From: Microbacterium sp. Leaf151
Lineage (GTDB): Bacteria; Actinomycetota; Actinomycetes; Actinomycetales; Microbacteriaceae
DNA: 64,000 bases
Direction of reading: 5' to 3'
Assembly (NCBI RefSeq): GCF_001424225.1
Contig: NZ_LMOR01000002.1
Coordinates: forward strand, 372,001-436,000
The translations under genes and the position numbers were made by a program. Below, one piece after another: positions 27,224 through 38,198 of the stretch. Within the stretch, counting starts at the first letter, position 1, and every line of letters begins with the position of its first letter. Under the pieces are notes generated by a model. It saw only the letters and a list, made by a program, of their open reading frames with translations, had not been told where the DNA came from and did no database searches.

Positions 27224-27299
27224 CCGCACCGGTGTCGGCGTTCGCCGGATCGGCAGACGGCATCCGCGAGCCCCCCGACGCGGTGTCGTGCCGATCCCG

Positions 27300-27331
27300 T
27301 AGAATTGGCACTCAATCGAGCCGAGTGCCAA
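27300..27331 (+). promoter_or_regulatory. CIRCE operator and promoter of hrcA-dnaJ
   Basis: TTGGCACTC (27305-27313), a 9-nt spacer and GAGTGCCAA (27323-27331) form a perfect 9-9-9 inverted repeat, one base pair off the classical CIRCE arms TTAGCACTC/GAGTGCTAA. A TAGAAT -10 box at 27300-27305 abuts the left arm, so a bound HrcA dimer would cover the transcription start. This is the known HrcA-CIRCE autoregulation. Confidence 0.93.
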
Positions 27332-27347
27332 ACGGGAGGAACAGCGC

Positions 27348-28388
27348 ATGGTGTCGGAACGCGGCCTTCAGGTGCTCCGCGCGATCGTGCAGGACTACGT
27401 CGACACCCGCGAGCCCGTCGGGAGCAAGGCGATCGTCGACCGCCACGCCTTCGGGGTGTCGGCGGCGACCATCCGCAACGACATGGCCCTGCTCGAAGAC
27501 GAAGATCTCATCGTTGCGCCGCACACCTCGTCGGGGCGCGTGCCCACAGACAAGGGCTACCGCGTGTTCGTCGACCACCTCGCCGAGCTCCGTCCGCTCT
27601 CGAGCGCTCAGCGCAGCGCCATCACCTCCTTCCTCGATCAGGCGGGCGACCTCGACGACCTCCTCGCGCGCACCGTACGCGCCCTCACGCAACTGACGGG
27701 CCAGGTTGCGATCGTCCAGTACCCCTCGTTCGCGCGGGCCAACGTCTCGCACGTCGAGCTCGTCGCGCTCGGCGGTCCCCGGGTGCTCGTCATCCTCGTC
27801 ACCGACACCGGCCGGGTCTCGCAGCGCATCGCGCTGGTGCCCGCCGAGCCGACCGAGGCCGACATCGTCCAGCTCCGTGCCCGCGTGGGCGCCGTGCTCG
27901 TGGGCCACAGCGTCGCCGAGTGCGCTCAGCGCGTCGGTGACGCGACCGCCGACGCGCCGCGACCGGGCGTCGTGATCGAGGCCATCGCCGACGCCGTGCT
28001 GCGGGTGGTCGGCGAAGAACTCGAGGAGTTCCGCCAGGACCGCCTCGTCATGGCCGGTGCCGCGACTCTCGCCAAGCGCGAGCAGGACTTCCGCGGCAGC
28101 ATCTACCCCCTGCTCGAGGCCATCGAAGAGCAGGTCACCCTGCTGCGACTCATGACCGAGATGGTGGCCGACGAGAAGGGGCTGTCGGCGAGCATCGGTC
28201 GCGAGAACGAGCCGTTCGGCCTCGTCGAGGCCTCCGTGCTGGCGAGCCGCTACGACGGTTCCCAGGGCGGCGCACGCGTCGGCCTCCTCGGCCCGATGCG
28301 CATGGACTACTCCTCGAATCTGGCGGCGGTCCGCGCCGTCGCGCACTATCTGACCCGCATGCTCGAAGACGACGACAGCGCACGCTGA
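27348..28388 (+). CDS. hrcA: Heat-inducible transcription repressor HrcA (346 aa)
   Basis: Represses chaperone genes by binding CIRCE; its folding depends on GroEL (family knowledge). The N-terminal winged helix contains [20 protein letters not shown] and [19 protein letters not shown] (residues 8-55), then [18 protein letters not shown]. The C-terminal GAF-like regulatory region ends with [21 protein letters not shown]. Length is normal. A CIRCE element lies 17 bp upstream, so the gene is autoregulated. dnaJ follows 46 bp later. Confidence 0.97.
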   Translation: MVSERGLQVLRAIVQDYVDTREPVGSKAIVDRHAFGVSAATIRNDMALLEDEDLIVAPHTSSGRVPTDKGYRVFVDHLAELRPLSSAQRSAITSFLDQAGDLDDLLARTVRALTQLTGQVAIVQYPSFARANVSHVELVALGGPRVLVILVTDTGRVSQRIALVPAEPTEADIVQLRARVGAVLVGHSVAECAQRVGDATADAPRPGVVIEAIADAVLRVVGEELEEFRQDRLVMAGAATLAKREQDFRGSIYPLLEAIEEQVTLLRLMTEMVADEKGLSASIGRENEPFGLVEASVLASRYDGSQGGARVGLLGPMRMDYSSNLAAVRAVAHYLTRMLEDDDSAR

Positions 28389-28434
28389 CGAGCATCACCC
28401 GAACGACCCCGCGAGAGCGGGCAGGAAGGCGACT

Positions 28435-29559
28435 GTGGCTGACCACTACGAGGTCCTGGGCGTTGAACGCGACGCCAGCCCGGAAGACATCAAGAAGGCG
28501 TACCGACGTCTCGCACGCCAGCTTCACCCCGATGTGAACCCCGGCGACGACGCGTCGGAGCGCTTCAAGCTCGTGACCCACGCCTACGACGTGCTGAGCG
28601 ACCCCGAGCAGCGTCGCCGCTACGACATGGGCGGCGATCAGAACCCGTTCGGCGGCGGCGGGGGCGCGGCCGGCTTCGGCGGGTTCAGCGACATCTTCGA
28701 GACCTTCTTCGGCGCAGGCCAGAGCGGCGGGGGCCGCGGTCCCCGCCCGCGCTCGCGTCGTGAGCGCGGTCAGGACGCCCTCGTGCGCGTGACGCTCGAG
28801 CTCGGCGATGTCGTGTTCGGCGCCCACCGCGATCTCGAGGTCGACACGGCCGTGCTGTGCGAGACCTGTCAGGGCTCATGCACCCAGCCGGGCACGAGCG
28901 AGGTCACCTGCGACATCTGCCACGGCTCCGGCCACGTGCAGCGCACCGTGCGAAGCCTCCTCGGAAACGTCGTCACCAGCGCTCCCTGCACCGTGTGCCA
29001 GGGGCACGGCACGACGATCCCGTACCCGTGCGGCACGTGCCAGGGTCAGGGGCGTGTGCGCGCGCGTCGGACCGTCTCGGTCGACATCCCCGCCGGTGTC
29101 GAGTCGGGCCTGCGCCTGCAACTGCCCGGCTCGGGCGAGGTGGGCCCCGCGGGCGGCCCCAACGGCGACCTCTATCTCGAGATCACGGTCGAGGCGCACG
29201 ACGCCTTCAGCCGCGACGGCGACGACCTCGTCGCCACCCTCGAGGTCTCGATGCCCGACGCCATCCTCGGCGCCACCACGACGATCCAGTCGCTCGACGG
29301 CGACGTCGAGCTCGAGGTGCGCGCGGGCGTGCAGTCGGGCGACGTGCTCACCATCAAGGGCCGCGGCATCACGCCGTTGCGCGGAAGCCAGCGCGGTGAC
29401 CTCAAGGTCGGCGTGCAGGTGGTGACCCCCACGCGCCTCGACCACCGTGAGCGCGCTCTGATCGAAGAGTTCGCCAAGCGCACCAAGGCCCCCAAGCCCC
29501 GGCTCGCCGAGCACCAGCAGGGCATGTTCAGCAAGTTCCGCGACCGCTTCCGGCACTGA
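28435..29559 (+). CDS. dnaJ: Chaperone DnaJ (374 aa)
   Basis: Co-chaperone that stimulates DnaK ATP hydrolysis. The J domain (residues 1-70) has the HPD motif in [13 protein letters not shown] Gly/Phe-rich linker follows ([15 protein letters not shown]). The zinc-binding region (about 142-210) has four CxxC pairs, but the first repeat reads CETCQGSC, with Cys149 where the family consensus CxxCxGxG has glycine. The two beta-sandwich substrate domains complete the protein. GTG start. It is probably co-transcribed with hrcA, so under CIRCE control; no dnaK or grpE is adjacent, which fits the second, HrcA-linked DnaJ of actinobacteria. Confidence 0.96.
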   Translation: MADHYEVLGVERDASPEDIKKAYRRLARQLHPDVNPGDDASERFKLVTHAYDVLSDPEQRRRYDMGGDQNPFGGGGGAAGFGGFSDIFETFFGAGQSGGGRGPRPRSRRERGQDALVRVTLELGDVVFGAHRDLEVDTAVLCETCQGSCTQPGTSEVTCDICHGSGHVQRTVRSLLGNVVTSAPCTVCQGHGTTIPYPCGTCQGQGRVRARRTVSVDIPAGVESGLRLQLPGSGEVGPAGGPNGDLYLEITVEAHDAFSRDGDDLVATLEVSMPDAILGATTTIQSLDGDVELEVRAGVQSGDVLTIKGRGITPLRGSQRGDLKVGVQVVTPTRLDHRERALIEEFAKRTKAPKPRLAEHQQGMFSKFRDRFRH

Positions 29560-29561
29560 CC

Positions 29562-30296
29562 GTGGCGCTGCACTTCGTCACCGACGATGCCGCATCCGCT
29601 CAGCCGGGGGATGACGTCACGCTCACCGGTGCAGAGGCGCACCACGCCGCGGCGGTCCGCCGCGTGCGCGTCGACGAGGCGGTCACCCTCGGCGACGGAC
29701 GCGGGGCCTGGCTGGAGGGCCTCGTGACCGCGGCCACGCCGAAGCAGGTCGACGTCCGGGTGACCGCGCGGGAAGACCGCCCCGCGGCGGCGCCGCGCAT
29801 CGTGCTCGTCCAGGCACTCGCGAAAGGCGACCGTGACGAGCTCGCCGTGCAGGCGGCGACCGAACTCGGCGTCGACGCGATCGTGCCGTGGCAGGCCGCG
29901 CGCAGCGTGTCCCGATGGGATGCCAAGGCCGACAAGGGAATCGCCCGCTGGCGCACGATCGTGCGCGAGGCCGCCAAACAAGCGCATCGCGCGTGGATCC
30001 CCGAGGTCGAGGGTGTCGCCCGCACGGCCGACCTGGTCGCTCTCGCGGGCACCGCGCTCGTCCTCGTGCTCGAGCCGTCGGCATCCGACCGTCTCACCGT
30101 CGTCGCCGACGAGGCCGCGGACGGGCGCGACATCGTGCTCGTTGTCGGCCCCGAGGGCGGGATCGCGCCGGAGGAACTCTCCGCCCTCGAAGCTGCCGGC
30201 GCGCGGCTCGTGCGCCTCGGCGACACGGTGCTTCGCACCTCGACCGCGGGGGCGGCGGCCATCTCGGTGCTGTCTGCTGCGCACGGGCGTTGGTGA
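29562..30296 (+). CDS. rsmE: 16S rRNA (uracil1498-N3)-methyltransferase (244 aa)
   Basis: Methylates U1498 of 16S rRNA using S-adenosylmethionine. The N-terminal PUA-like part has GAEAHHAAAVRRVRVDEAV near 23-41. The SPOUT knot is marked by LVVGPEGGIAPEELSALEAA near 193 and RLGDTVLRTSTAGAAAISVL near 217-236. Length is normal. GTG start, 2 bp after dnaJ, the usual actinobacterial order. The last codons and the stop lie inside a short repeat that recurs downstream. Confidence 0.96.
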   Translation: MALHFVTDDAASAQPGDDVTLTGAEAHHAAAVRRVRVDEAVTLGDGRGAWLEGLVTAATPKQVDVRVTAREDRPAAAPRIVLVQALAKGDRDELAVQAATELGVDAIVPWQAARSVSRWDAKADKGIARWRTIVREAAKQAHRAWIPEVEGVARTADLVALAGTALVLVLEPSASDRLTVVADEAADGRDIVLVVGPEGGIAPEELSALEAAGARLVRLGDTVLRTSTAGAAAISVLSAAHGRW

Positions 30297-30386
30297 CGCG
30301 CGCGCCCCGCGGGCGTTGGTGACGCGCGCGCTTCGCGTGCGCGCGTCCGGTATCGGTCGGTGACGCGCGCGCTTCGCGTGCGCGCA
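30292..30386. repeat. Three copies of GGTGACGCGCGCG with embedded hairpins
   Basis: GGTGACGCGCGCG begins at 30292, 30318 and 30359. The first copy contains the rsmE stop codon and the second repeats the rsmE end (GGGCGTTGGTGA). Copies two and three continue into CTTCGCGTGCGCGC, making hairpins at about 30321-30345 and 30362-30386. Confidence 0.8.
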
Positions 30387-30602
30387 TCCGGCATCGACGG
30401 CGCCCGAACCGCAGGCCCTGCCGTCCCGCGCCCCGCCTCGACACCGTGGATCGGGGCGGGGAATGTGCAGCGGGGCGGACACCACCCGCCCCGCTGCACA
30501 TCTCACGCCCCGTCCACCGGTCAACCGGCTCGCACGCCCCTCGGCGCTGACGGCGACGCACAGCAGGCCACGGTGTCGGAGGCCGTCACTAGACTGGATG
30601 CC
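30297..30602. other. Gene-free region between rsmE and the HIT gene, repeat- and hairpin-rich
   Basis: Contains the second and third copies of a GC-rich repeat, two alternative strong hairpins (30431-30461 and 30463-30501) and the HIT-gene promoter TAGACT at 30590-30595. No open frame here looks like a gene. Confidence 0.75.
30463..30501. terminator. Perfect 16-bp hairpin before the HIT gene
   Basis: Arms 30463-30478 and 30486-30501 are fully complementary with a 7-nt loop. An overlapping 7-bp stem at 30431-30437/30455-30461 precedes it. There is no T tract, so it is either a T-less actinobacterial terminator for rsmE or a regulatory stem. It lies well upstream of the HIT promoter. Confidence 0.6.
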
Positions 30603-30950
30603 ATGAGCGAACCGTCGATCTTCACGCGCATCCTGCAGGGCGAGATCCCCGCCGAGATCGTTGCAGAGACCGAGAACGCCTTCGCGATCCGCGACATCGC
30701 GCCGCAGGCGCCCGTGCACCTGCTCGTCATCCCCAAGACGGCGCAGTACCGCAATGTCGTCGAACTCGCCGCGGGCGACCCCGATCTGCTCACCGAGGTC
30801 ATCGGTCTCGCCAACTCCGTCGCCGCGGAGCACTCCGACGGTGACTTCCGACTCGTCTTCAACACCGGCGAGGGTGCCGGTCAGACCGTCTTCCACGTGC
30901 ACGCCCACGTCCTCGCGGGCGGCCTGAACGAAAAGAGCCTGGGTGGCTGA
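30603..30950 (+). CDS. HIT-family nucleotide-binding protein (115 aa)
   Basis: Histidine-triad hydrolase of nucleoside phosphoramidates or related adenylated compounds (family knowledge). The active-site signature HVHAHVLAG lies near the C-terminus (about 99-107), and the N-terminal SIFTRILQGEIPAEIV is the classical HINT start. Length is normal. ATG 30603 has a TAGACT box 7 nt upstream, so it probably opens a new leaderless unit running through phoH, ybeY, the CBS gene and era. It overlaps phoH by 8 bp. Confidence 0.95.
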   Translation: MSEPSIFTRILQGEIPAEIVAETENAFAIRDIAPQAPVHLLVIPKTAQYRNVVELAAGDPDLLTEVIGLANSVAAEHSDGDFRLVFNTGEGAGQTVFHVHAHVLAGGLNEKSLGG

Positions 30951-32025
30951 TTCCCCCGAAGAGCACGTCTCCGACCGCATCGAGGTCGACGGCGTGGCAA
31001 TGGTGCAACTGCTCGGCCCGCAGGATCGCCTCCTGCGCGTCGTCGAGAAAGAACATCCCGACGTCGACGTGCACGTGCGGGGGAACGAGATCACGCTCTC
31101 CGGCGCACCCGACGCGGTGCGCGCCGCGCGCGTACTCGTCGACGAGTTGCTTTCGATGACCCGATCCGGCCAGGGCCTCGATCCGTCCGACGTGTCGAGC
31201 TCGAACCGCATGCTGCGCTCCGATGGGGGCCCGCGCCCCTCCGAGGTCATGGGCGAGGCGATCCTGTCGTCGCGCGGCAAGGTCATCCGCCCGAAGACCG
31301 CGGGTCAGAAAGAGTACGTCGACGCGATCGACGAGAACACGATCGTCTTCGGCATCGGTCCCGCCGGTACCGGCAAGACGTACCTAGCGATGGCGAAGGC
31401 CGTGCAGGCGCTGCAGCGCAAAGAGGTCAACCGCATCATCCTGACGCGTCCCGCTGTCGAGGCGGGGGAGCGGCTCGGATTCCTCCCGGGCACCCTCACC
31501 GACAAGATCGATCCGTACCTGCGGCCGCTCTACGATGCGCTCAACGAGATGATGGACCCCGACATCGTCCCGAAGCTCATGGCCACGGGCACCATCGAGG
31601 TCGCCCCGCTGGCCTACATGCGCGGACGCACGCTGAACGATTCGTTCGTCGTGCTCGACGAGGCGCAGAACACCACGCCCGAGCAGATGAAGATGTTCCT
31701 GACGCGTCTCGGATTCGGCACGCGCATGGTCGTGACCGGCGACATCACCCAGGTCGACCTGCCCCAGGGTGCCTCGGGACTCCGCCTGGTCACCCGCGTC
31801 CTCGACGATATCGACGACATCCACTTCTCGCGTCTCACCAGCGCCGACGTCGTGCGCCACAACCTCGTCGGCCGCATCGTCGACGCCTACAGCGAGTACG
31901 ACGAGAAGCGCCTCGCGGCGCGTCGCGAGCGCGACGAGGCCAGCGAGTTCGCCACCCGTGCGGAGCGACGCGGCCAAAGCGCCGCCGGCCCCCGCGATCA
32001 CCTCCCGAGACGAAACCGCTCATGA
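30943..32025 (+). CDS. phoH: PhoH-like ATPase (360 aa)
   Basis: ATP-binding protein of the PhoH/YbeZ group, linked to RNA metabolism by its constant association with YbeY. The Walker A motif is GPAGTGKTYLA near residue 141, followed by VNRIILTRPAVEAGERLGFL and the Walker B-like SFVVLDEAQNTTPEQMKMFL near 237, then TGDITQVDLPQG. A KH-like N-terminal part (about 1-90) and a charged C-terminal tail flank the core. GTG start inside the end of the HIT gene; the end overlaps ybeY by 4 bp. Confidence 0.95.
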   Translation: MADSPEEHVSDRIEVDGVAMVQLLGPQDRLLRVVEKEHPDVDVHVRGNEITLSGAPDAVRAARVLVDELLSMTRSGQGLDPSDVSSSNRMLRSDGGPRPSEVMGEAILSSRGKVIRPKTAGQKEYVDAIDENTIVFGIGPAGTGKTYLAMAKAVQALQRKEVNRIILTRPAVEAGERLGFLPGTLTDKIDPYLRPLYDALNEMMDPDIVPKLMATGTIEVAPLAYMRGRTLNDSFVVLDEAQNTTPEQMKMFLTRLGFGTRMVVTGDITQVDLPQGASGLRLVTRVLDDIDDIHFSRLTSADVVRHNLVGRIVDAYSEYDEKRLAARRERDEASEFATRAERRGQSAAGPRDHLPRRNRS

Positions 32026-32489
32026 CGATCGAGATCAACAACGAGTCCGACCACCAGATCGACGAGCAGGTGCTGCTGCGCCTGATGGAGTACAACCTGG
32101 CCGAGCTGCACGTCAGCGCCGACGCCGACGTGGCGATCGTGCTCGTCGATGAGGGCGCCATGGAGTCACTCCACGTACAGTGGATGGACGAGCCCGGACC
32201 CACCGACGTGCTGAGCTTCCCGATGGACGAACTGCGCCCGGGATCCGAAGACGCGCCGACCCCCGCGGGGCTCCTCGGTGACATCGTCCTGTGTCCCGCG
32301 GTCGCCGAGACCCAAGCGGTCGCGGCGAAGCACTCCACGCAAGACGAGCTGATTCTCCTCACCACGCACGGCCTGCTGCACCTCCTCGGCTTCGACCACG
32401 CCGAACCCGACGAGGAGCGCGAGATGTTCGGACTGCAGCGCGAGCTCATCACCGGTTTCCAGGCCGTCGAGCGCCACCGCCGCGCATGA
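32022..32489 (+). CDS. ybeY: Endoribonuclease YbeY (155 aa)
   Basis: Metal-dependent RNase for 16S rRNA 3'-end maturation and ribosome quality control. The zinc motif is seen in THGLLHLLGFDHAEPDEERE near 117-136 (HxxxHxxxxxH), and the fold-defining TDVLSFPMDE near 65 and LGDIVLCP near 86. Normal length. It overlaps phoH upstream and the CBS-domain gene downstream by 4 bp each, so the block is tightly co-translated. Confidence 0.97.
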   Translation: MTIEINNESDHQIDEQVLLRLMEYNLAELHVSADADVAIVLVDEGAMESLHVQWMDEPGPTDVLSFPMDELRPGSEDAPTPAGLLGDIVLCPAVAETQAVAAKHSTQDELILLTTHGLLHLLGFDHAEPDEEREMFGLQRELITGFQAVERHRRA

Positions 32490-33796
32490 CCGAAGCGCTG
32501 CTCCTCGTCGCCGCCTTCCTGCTCGTCGCCTTCGGCGGCTTGATGGCGGCGTTCGAGGCGGCCCTGGGGGTGACCTCCCGCACCGATCTGCTCGAGCTCG
32601 GCGTCTCCGGACGCAACGCACGGGCGCTGCGGCGCATCGCCGACGACACCAACGCGCACGTCACGGCTGTCTCGTTCATCCGCGTCCTCGCCGAGACGAC
32701 CGCCGCGGTGCTCGTCGCCGCCGCTTTCATGCTGATGTTCGACGACATCCTGCTCGCCGTGATCGCCGCAGCGGTGCTGATGACCGTCATCTCGTTCGTG
32801 GCCGTCGGCGCGAGCCCTCGATCGGTGGGCCGGCAGCACGCGCGGGGGCTCCTGACCGGCGGTGCTCCCGTCGTACGCGGCATGCGCATCCTGCTGGGCC
32901 CGCTCGCGCACGGCCTGGTGGCGGTCGGAAACCGCGTCACTCCCGGCATCTCGCACTCGACCTCGTTCGCGTCGGAGGAGCAGCTGCTCAGCATCATCGA
33001 CGAGGCGGCCGAGAACGAGCTCATCGAACAAGACGACCGGGAGCTCATCCACTCCGTCTTCGACTTCACCGACCGGTACGTGCGCGAGGTGATGGTCCCG
33101 CGTACCGACATGGTCAGCGTGGATGCCACGGCCACCTCCCGCGAGGCGCTGTCGCTGTTCCTCGAGAAGGGCGTCTCGCGCGTGCCGCTGGCCGACGACG
33201 AGGCCGACGACATCGTCGGCATGCTCTACCTGAAAGACCTCGTGCAGTACGGCTTCCGCGACGAGGCCGGTTGGCGTGACGCGCCCATCCGCCGCATCGC
33301 CCGGCCGGCGGTCTTCGTCCCCGAATCGATGAAGGCCGAGACCCTGCTGCAGCAGATGAAGAAGGATGCCGTGCACGTCTGCCTCGTCGTCGACGAGTAC
33401 GGCGGCGTCGCGGGCCTGGTCACGATGGAAGACCTCATCGAGGAGCTCGTCGGCGAGATCGCCGACGAGTACGACGCCCCCTCCACCGAGGTGGTCGAGC
33501 TGGGCGACGGGCGCTACCGCGTCAACGCCCGACTCGGACTCGATGAGGTCGGCGACCTCTTCGGTCTCGAACTCGACGACGACGACGTCGACTCGGTCGG
33601 TGGACTGCTGGGCAAGGCCCTCGGCCGCATCCCGCAGCCGGGAGCCACCGCCGAACACTCCGGTCTCGTCCTCACCGGCGGCGCGTCCCGCGGCCGCAAC
33701 CGGGGAATCGCCACGGTCATCGTGGAGCGTGCCGAGACCCCCGCAGACGAAGACGCCGAGGCCGACGCCTCCGCGCGCGAGAGGAACGACAGATGA
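32486..33796 (+). CDS. CNNM/CorC-type CBS-domain membrane protein (436 aa)
   Basis: Hemolysin-family protein with an N-terminal CNNM transmembrane domain (about four helices in residues 1-165), a CBS pair (about 205-330: REVMVPRTDMVSVDA, KGVSRVPLADDEADDIVGML, DEYGGVAGLVTMEDLIEELV) and a C-terminal CorC_HlyC domain (RYRVNARLGLDEVGDLF onward). Homologues are linked to Mg2+/Co2+ homeostasis, not to haemolysis. It lies between ybeY and era, its conserved place. Two more members occur at 60833-63258. Confidence 0.94.
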   Translation: MTEALLLVAAFLLVAFGGLMAAFEAALGVTSRTDLLELGVSGRNARALRRIADDTNAHVTAVSFIRVLAETTAAVLVAAAFMLMFDDILLAVIAAAVLMTVISFVAVGASPRSVGRQHARGLLTGGAPVVRGMRILLGPLAHGLVAVGNRVTPGISHSTSFASEEQLLSIIDEAAENELIEQDDRELIHSVFDFTDRYVREVMVPRTDMVSVDATATSREALSLFLEKGVSRVPLADDEADDIVGMLYLKDLVQYGFRDEAGWRDAPIRRIARPAVFVPESMKAETLLQQMKKDAVHVCLVVDEYGGVAGLVTMEDLIEELVGEIADEYDAPSTEVVELGDGRYRVNARLGLDEVGDLFGLELDDDDVDSVGGLLGKALGRIPQPGATAEHSGLVLTGGASRGRNRGIATVIVERAETPADEDAEADASARERNDR

Positions 33797-34686
33797 GCGA
33801 CACCCGATCCGGTTTCGTGACGTTCGTGGGGCGGCCGAACGTCGGCAAGTCCACGCTGACCAACGCCCTCGTCGGCGAGAAGGTCGCCATCACGAGCGAG
33901 AAGCCGCAGACCACGCGACGCGCCATCCGCGGGATCGTGAACCGCCCCGGTGGCCAGCTCGTCGTCGTGGACACCCCCGGCATCCATCGACCGCGCACGC
34001 TGCTCGGCCAGCGCCTCAACGACCTCGTGGAGCAAGTGCTGGGCGATGTCGACGTCATCGCGTTCTGCGCGCCGGCGACCGAGAAGGTCGGGCCCGGCGA
34101 TCGCCGGATCGCGGAGTCGCTCTCGGGCTACCCCCGGGCGAAGAAGGTCGCGCTGGTGACCAAGACCGACGCCGCCTCGCGTGATCAGATCACCGAGCGG
34201 CTCCTCGAGGTCGATGCGCTGCGTGAGGACTGGGACGCCGTCATCCCGCTGTCCGCCGTCACGAACGACCAGCTCGATGTGCTGTGCGACGAGCTGTTGG
34301 CGCTCATGCCCGTGGGTCCCGCGCTGTACGCCGACGGCGTCGTCACCGACGAGACACTCGAGGATCGCATCGCCGAGATCATCCGCGAGGCGGCACTCCA
34401 CGGCGTGCGCGACGAACTCCCGCACTCGATCGCGGTGACCATCGACGACGTCGCCCCGCGCGAAGACAGCGACCTGACCGACGTCTGGGCGAACATCGTC
34501 GTCGAGCGCGACAGCCAGAAGGCGATCATCATCGGCCGCAAGGGCTCGCGCCTCGCCGACGTCGGCGCCCGCGCGCGCGCCGGCATCGAACCCCTCGTCG
34601 GCGGACGGGTCTACCTCTCGCTGCACGTCCGCGTGGCCAAGGAGTGGCAGCGCGACCCGAAGCAGCTCGGCCGCCTCGGATTCTGA
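33793..34686 (+). CDS. era: GTPase Era (297 aa)
   Basis: Ras-like GTPase needed for 16S rRNA maturation and 30S assembly. G1 is GRPNVGKSTLTNAL near residues 13-26, G2 lies in TTRRAIRGIV, G3 is VDTPGIHRPRTLLG, and the C-terminal KH domain has SQKAIIIGRKGSRLADVG near 240. G4 is TKTDA rather than the canonical NKxD, as in many actinobacterial Era proteins. Start ATG overlaps the upstream stop by 4 bp. Normal length. Confidence 0.97.
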   Translation: MSDTRSGFVTFVGRPNVGKSTLTNALVGEKVAITSEKPQTTRRAIRGIVNRPGGQLVVVDTPGIHRPRTLLGQRLNDLVEQVLGDVDVIAFCAPATEKVGPGDRRIAESLSGYPRAKKVALVTKTDAASRDQITERLLEVDALREDWDAVIPLSAVTNDQLDVLCDELLALMPVGPALYADGVVTDETLEDRIAEIIREAALHGVRDELPHSIAVTIDDVAPREDSDLTDVWANIVVERDSQKAIIIGRKGSRLADVGARARAGIEPLVGGRVYLSLHVRVAKEWQRDPKQLGRLGF

Positions 34687-34732
34687 CCCCGACGGCCAAC
34701 ACCGACAAGCGAGCACAACGAAAGGCGCGACC

Positions 34733-35680
34733 ATGGCGATGAGGTGGACGGCCCCCGCTCCGGGCCCGATCGAGACCTGGAGCTTCGACGAAGTCGACAT
34801 CCCCGCCCCCGGTCCCGGTGAGGTCACGGTGCGCGTCCGTGCGGCGGGTATCAACCCCGCGGATGCCAAGCACGTCGCCACCGCGCGTCCCGGGGTCGAG
34901 TTCCCCGTGCCCATCGGCTACGAGTTGTCGGGCGAGGTGACCGCCGTCGGCCCCGACGCCATCGGCGGATCGGGCCCCCTCGCCGTGGGTGACGAGGTCG
35001 TCGCATTCCGTGTGCAGGGCGCCTACGCCACCGAGCTCACCGTGCCCTCGCGCGATGTGTTCGCCAAGCCCGCGCCCCTCTCCCACGCCGAGGCCGCGAA
35101 CCTGCTGCTGGCCGGAACGACGGCCGCCGAGATGATCCAGGTCACCCGGGTCGTCGAGGGCGAGACCGTGCTGCTGCACGCGGCATCCGGGGCCGTCGGC
35201 GTGAGCCTCCTGCAGCAGGCGCGCGAGCTGGGGGTGCGGGTCATCGGGACGGTGGGTCCGGATGCCGAGGAGTCGGCCGAACGAGTTCGACGCTACGGGG
35301 GCATCCCGGTGGCGTACGGCGAGGGGCTCCGCGAGCGGGTCGAACAGGCGGCCTCGGGTGCGCCGATCGCCGCCGCCTGGGATGCCGTGGGTACCGATGA
35401 GGCCATCGGGGTCTCGCTCGACGTCGTCGCCGAGCGCGACCGTATCGTCACCATCGTGAGCCCCGACCGTGCGAAGGCCGACGGGTTCCTGTGGATCGCG
35501 GGTTCGCGACCCGAGAGCGCGCGCTTCCGCGACATCGCGCGGGCACGCGTGCTCGAGCTGGCGGCATCCGGTGTCCTCGAGGTTCCCGTCGCCCGCACCT
35601 ATCCGCTCGCCGAGGCCATCGAGGCCGTGGGCTTCGTCATGAACGGACACCCGGGCGGCAAGGTGGCGCTGCTGCCGTGA
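34733..35680 (+). CDS. NADP-dependent quinone-type oxidoreductase, MDR superfamily (315 aa)
   Basis: Zinc-free medium-chain reductase of the quinone oxidoreductase type. The N-terminal GroES-like domain has PAPGPGEVTVRVRAAGINPA near 21-40 and PIGYELSGEVTAVG; the Rossmann part has GETVLLHAASGAVGVSLLQQ near 140-159. No zinc-ligand cysteines are visible. Substrate is unknown. It follows era after 46 bp and overlaps the GNAT gene by 4 bp. Confidence 0.92.
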   Translation: MAMRWTAPAPGPIETWSFDEVDIPAPGPGEVTVRVRAAGINPADAKHVATARPGVEFPVPIGYELSGEVTAVGPDAIGGSGPLAVGDEVVAFRVQGAYATELTVPSRDVFAKPAPLSHAEAANLLLAGTTAAEMIQVTRVVEGETVLLHAASGAVGVSLLQQARELGVRVIGTVGPDAEESAERVRRYGGIPVAYGEGLRERVEQAASGAPIAAAWDAVGTDEAIGVSLDVVAERDRIVTIVSPDRAKADGFLWIAGSRPESARFRDIARARVLELAASGVLEVPVARTYPLAEAIEAVGFVMNGHPGGKVALLP

Positions 35681-36264
35681 GCGCGTCGCCGTTCGCGCTG
35701 CCTCCGGCGCCCGACACGCTCGAGGTGGTGACCGACCGCCTGCGTTTGCGGCCTTTCGTCGAGACCGACCTCGACGCCATGGCCGCCTACCGCGGCGACG
35801 CCGAGGTGTGCCTTTTCCTGCCGTTCGAGCCGCAGACGCCCGCCGACATCCGCGGCCGCATCGGTCACCTGTTCGGGGGCACGGACCTCGAGGGCGAGCG
35901 CGGCGGCGTCGTCCTCGTGATCGAGCGCGTGAGCGACGGGCAGGTGATCGGTGATCTCGTGCTCTTCCATCTCGACCCGGCGGCGGGGGAGGCCGAGATC
36001 GGGTGGGTCGTGAGCCCCGCGGCATCCGGTCGAGGACTCGCGACCGAGGCCGTCCGTGCCCTCGTCGATACCGCCTTCCGGGTGTACGGCCTGCGCCGTC
36101 TGACAGCCCGGATCGATCCCGAAAACGTCCGCTCGGTGGCCCTGGCCGAGCGGGTGGGCATGCGCCAAGAGGCGCACTTCGTCGAGAACGAATGGTTCAA
36201 GGGACGCTGGAGCGACGAGCTGCGGTTCGCCCTCCTCGCGCGGGATTGGACGCCGACGTCGTGA
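35677..36264 (+). CDS. GNAT-family acetyltransferase (195 aa)
   Basis: Probable RimJ/RimL-type N-acetyltransferase. It begins VTDRLRLRPFVETDLDAM (about 18-35), contains the acetyl-CoA loop in WVVSPAASGRGLATEAVRAL near 109-128, and ends with the helix-strand pattern NVRSVALAERVGMRQEAHF. GTG 35677 overlaps the stop of the oxidoreductase. Acceptor substrate cannot be told. The leuA leader region starts 20 bp downstream. Confidence 0.93.
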   Translation: MSASPFALPPAPDTLEVVTDRLRLRPFVETDLDAMAAYRGDAEVCLFLPFEPQTPADIRGRIGHLFGGTDLEGERGGVVLVIERVSDGQVIGDLVLFHLDPAAGEAEIGWVVSPAASGRGLATEAVRALVDTAFRVYGLRRLTARIDPENVRSVALAERVGMRQEAHFVENEWFKGRWSDELRFALLARDWTPTS

Positions 36265-38175
<1,911 letters not shown>

Positions 38176-38198
38176 CCTCGACGCCGAAGAACACGGCC

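Larger units (their letters stand above)
27009..27347. other. Gene-free region upstream of hrcA (339 bp)
   Basis: The region holds a 75-bp sequence present twice (27054-27128 and 27149-27223) and then the hrcA promoter with its CIRCE operator. I see no terminator that clearly belongs to hemW and no credible gene. Confidence 0.7.

Noticed and set aside
34529..36025. Minus-strand frame opposite era, the oxidoreductase and the GNAT gene
   Set aside because: Composition-driven shadow; three good plus-strand genes with overlapping starts and stops occupy the same stretch.
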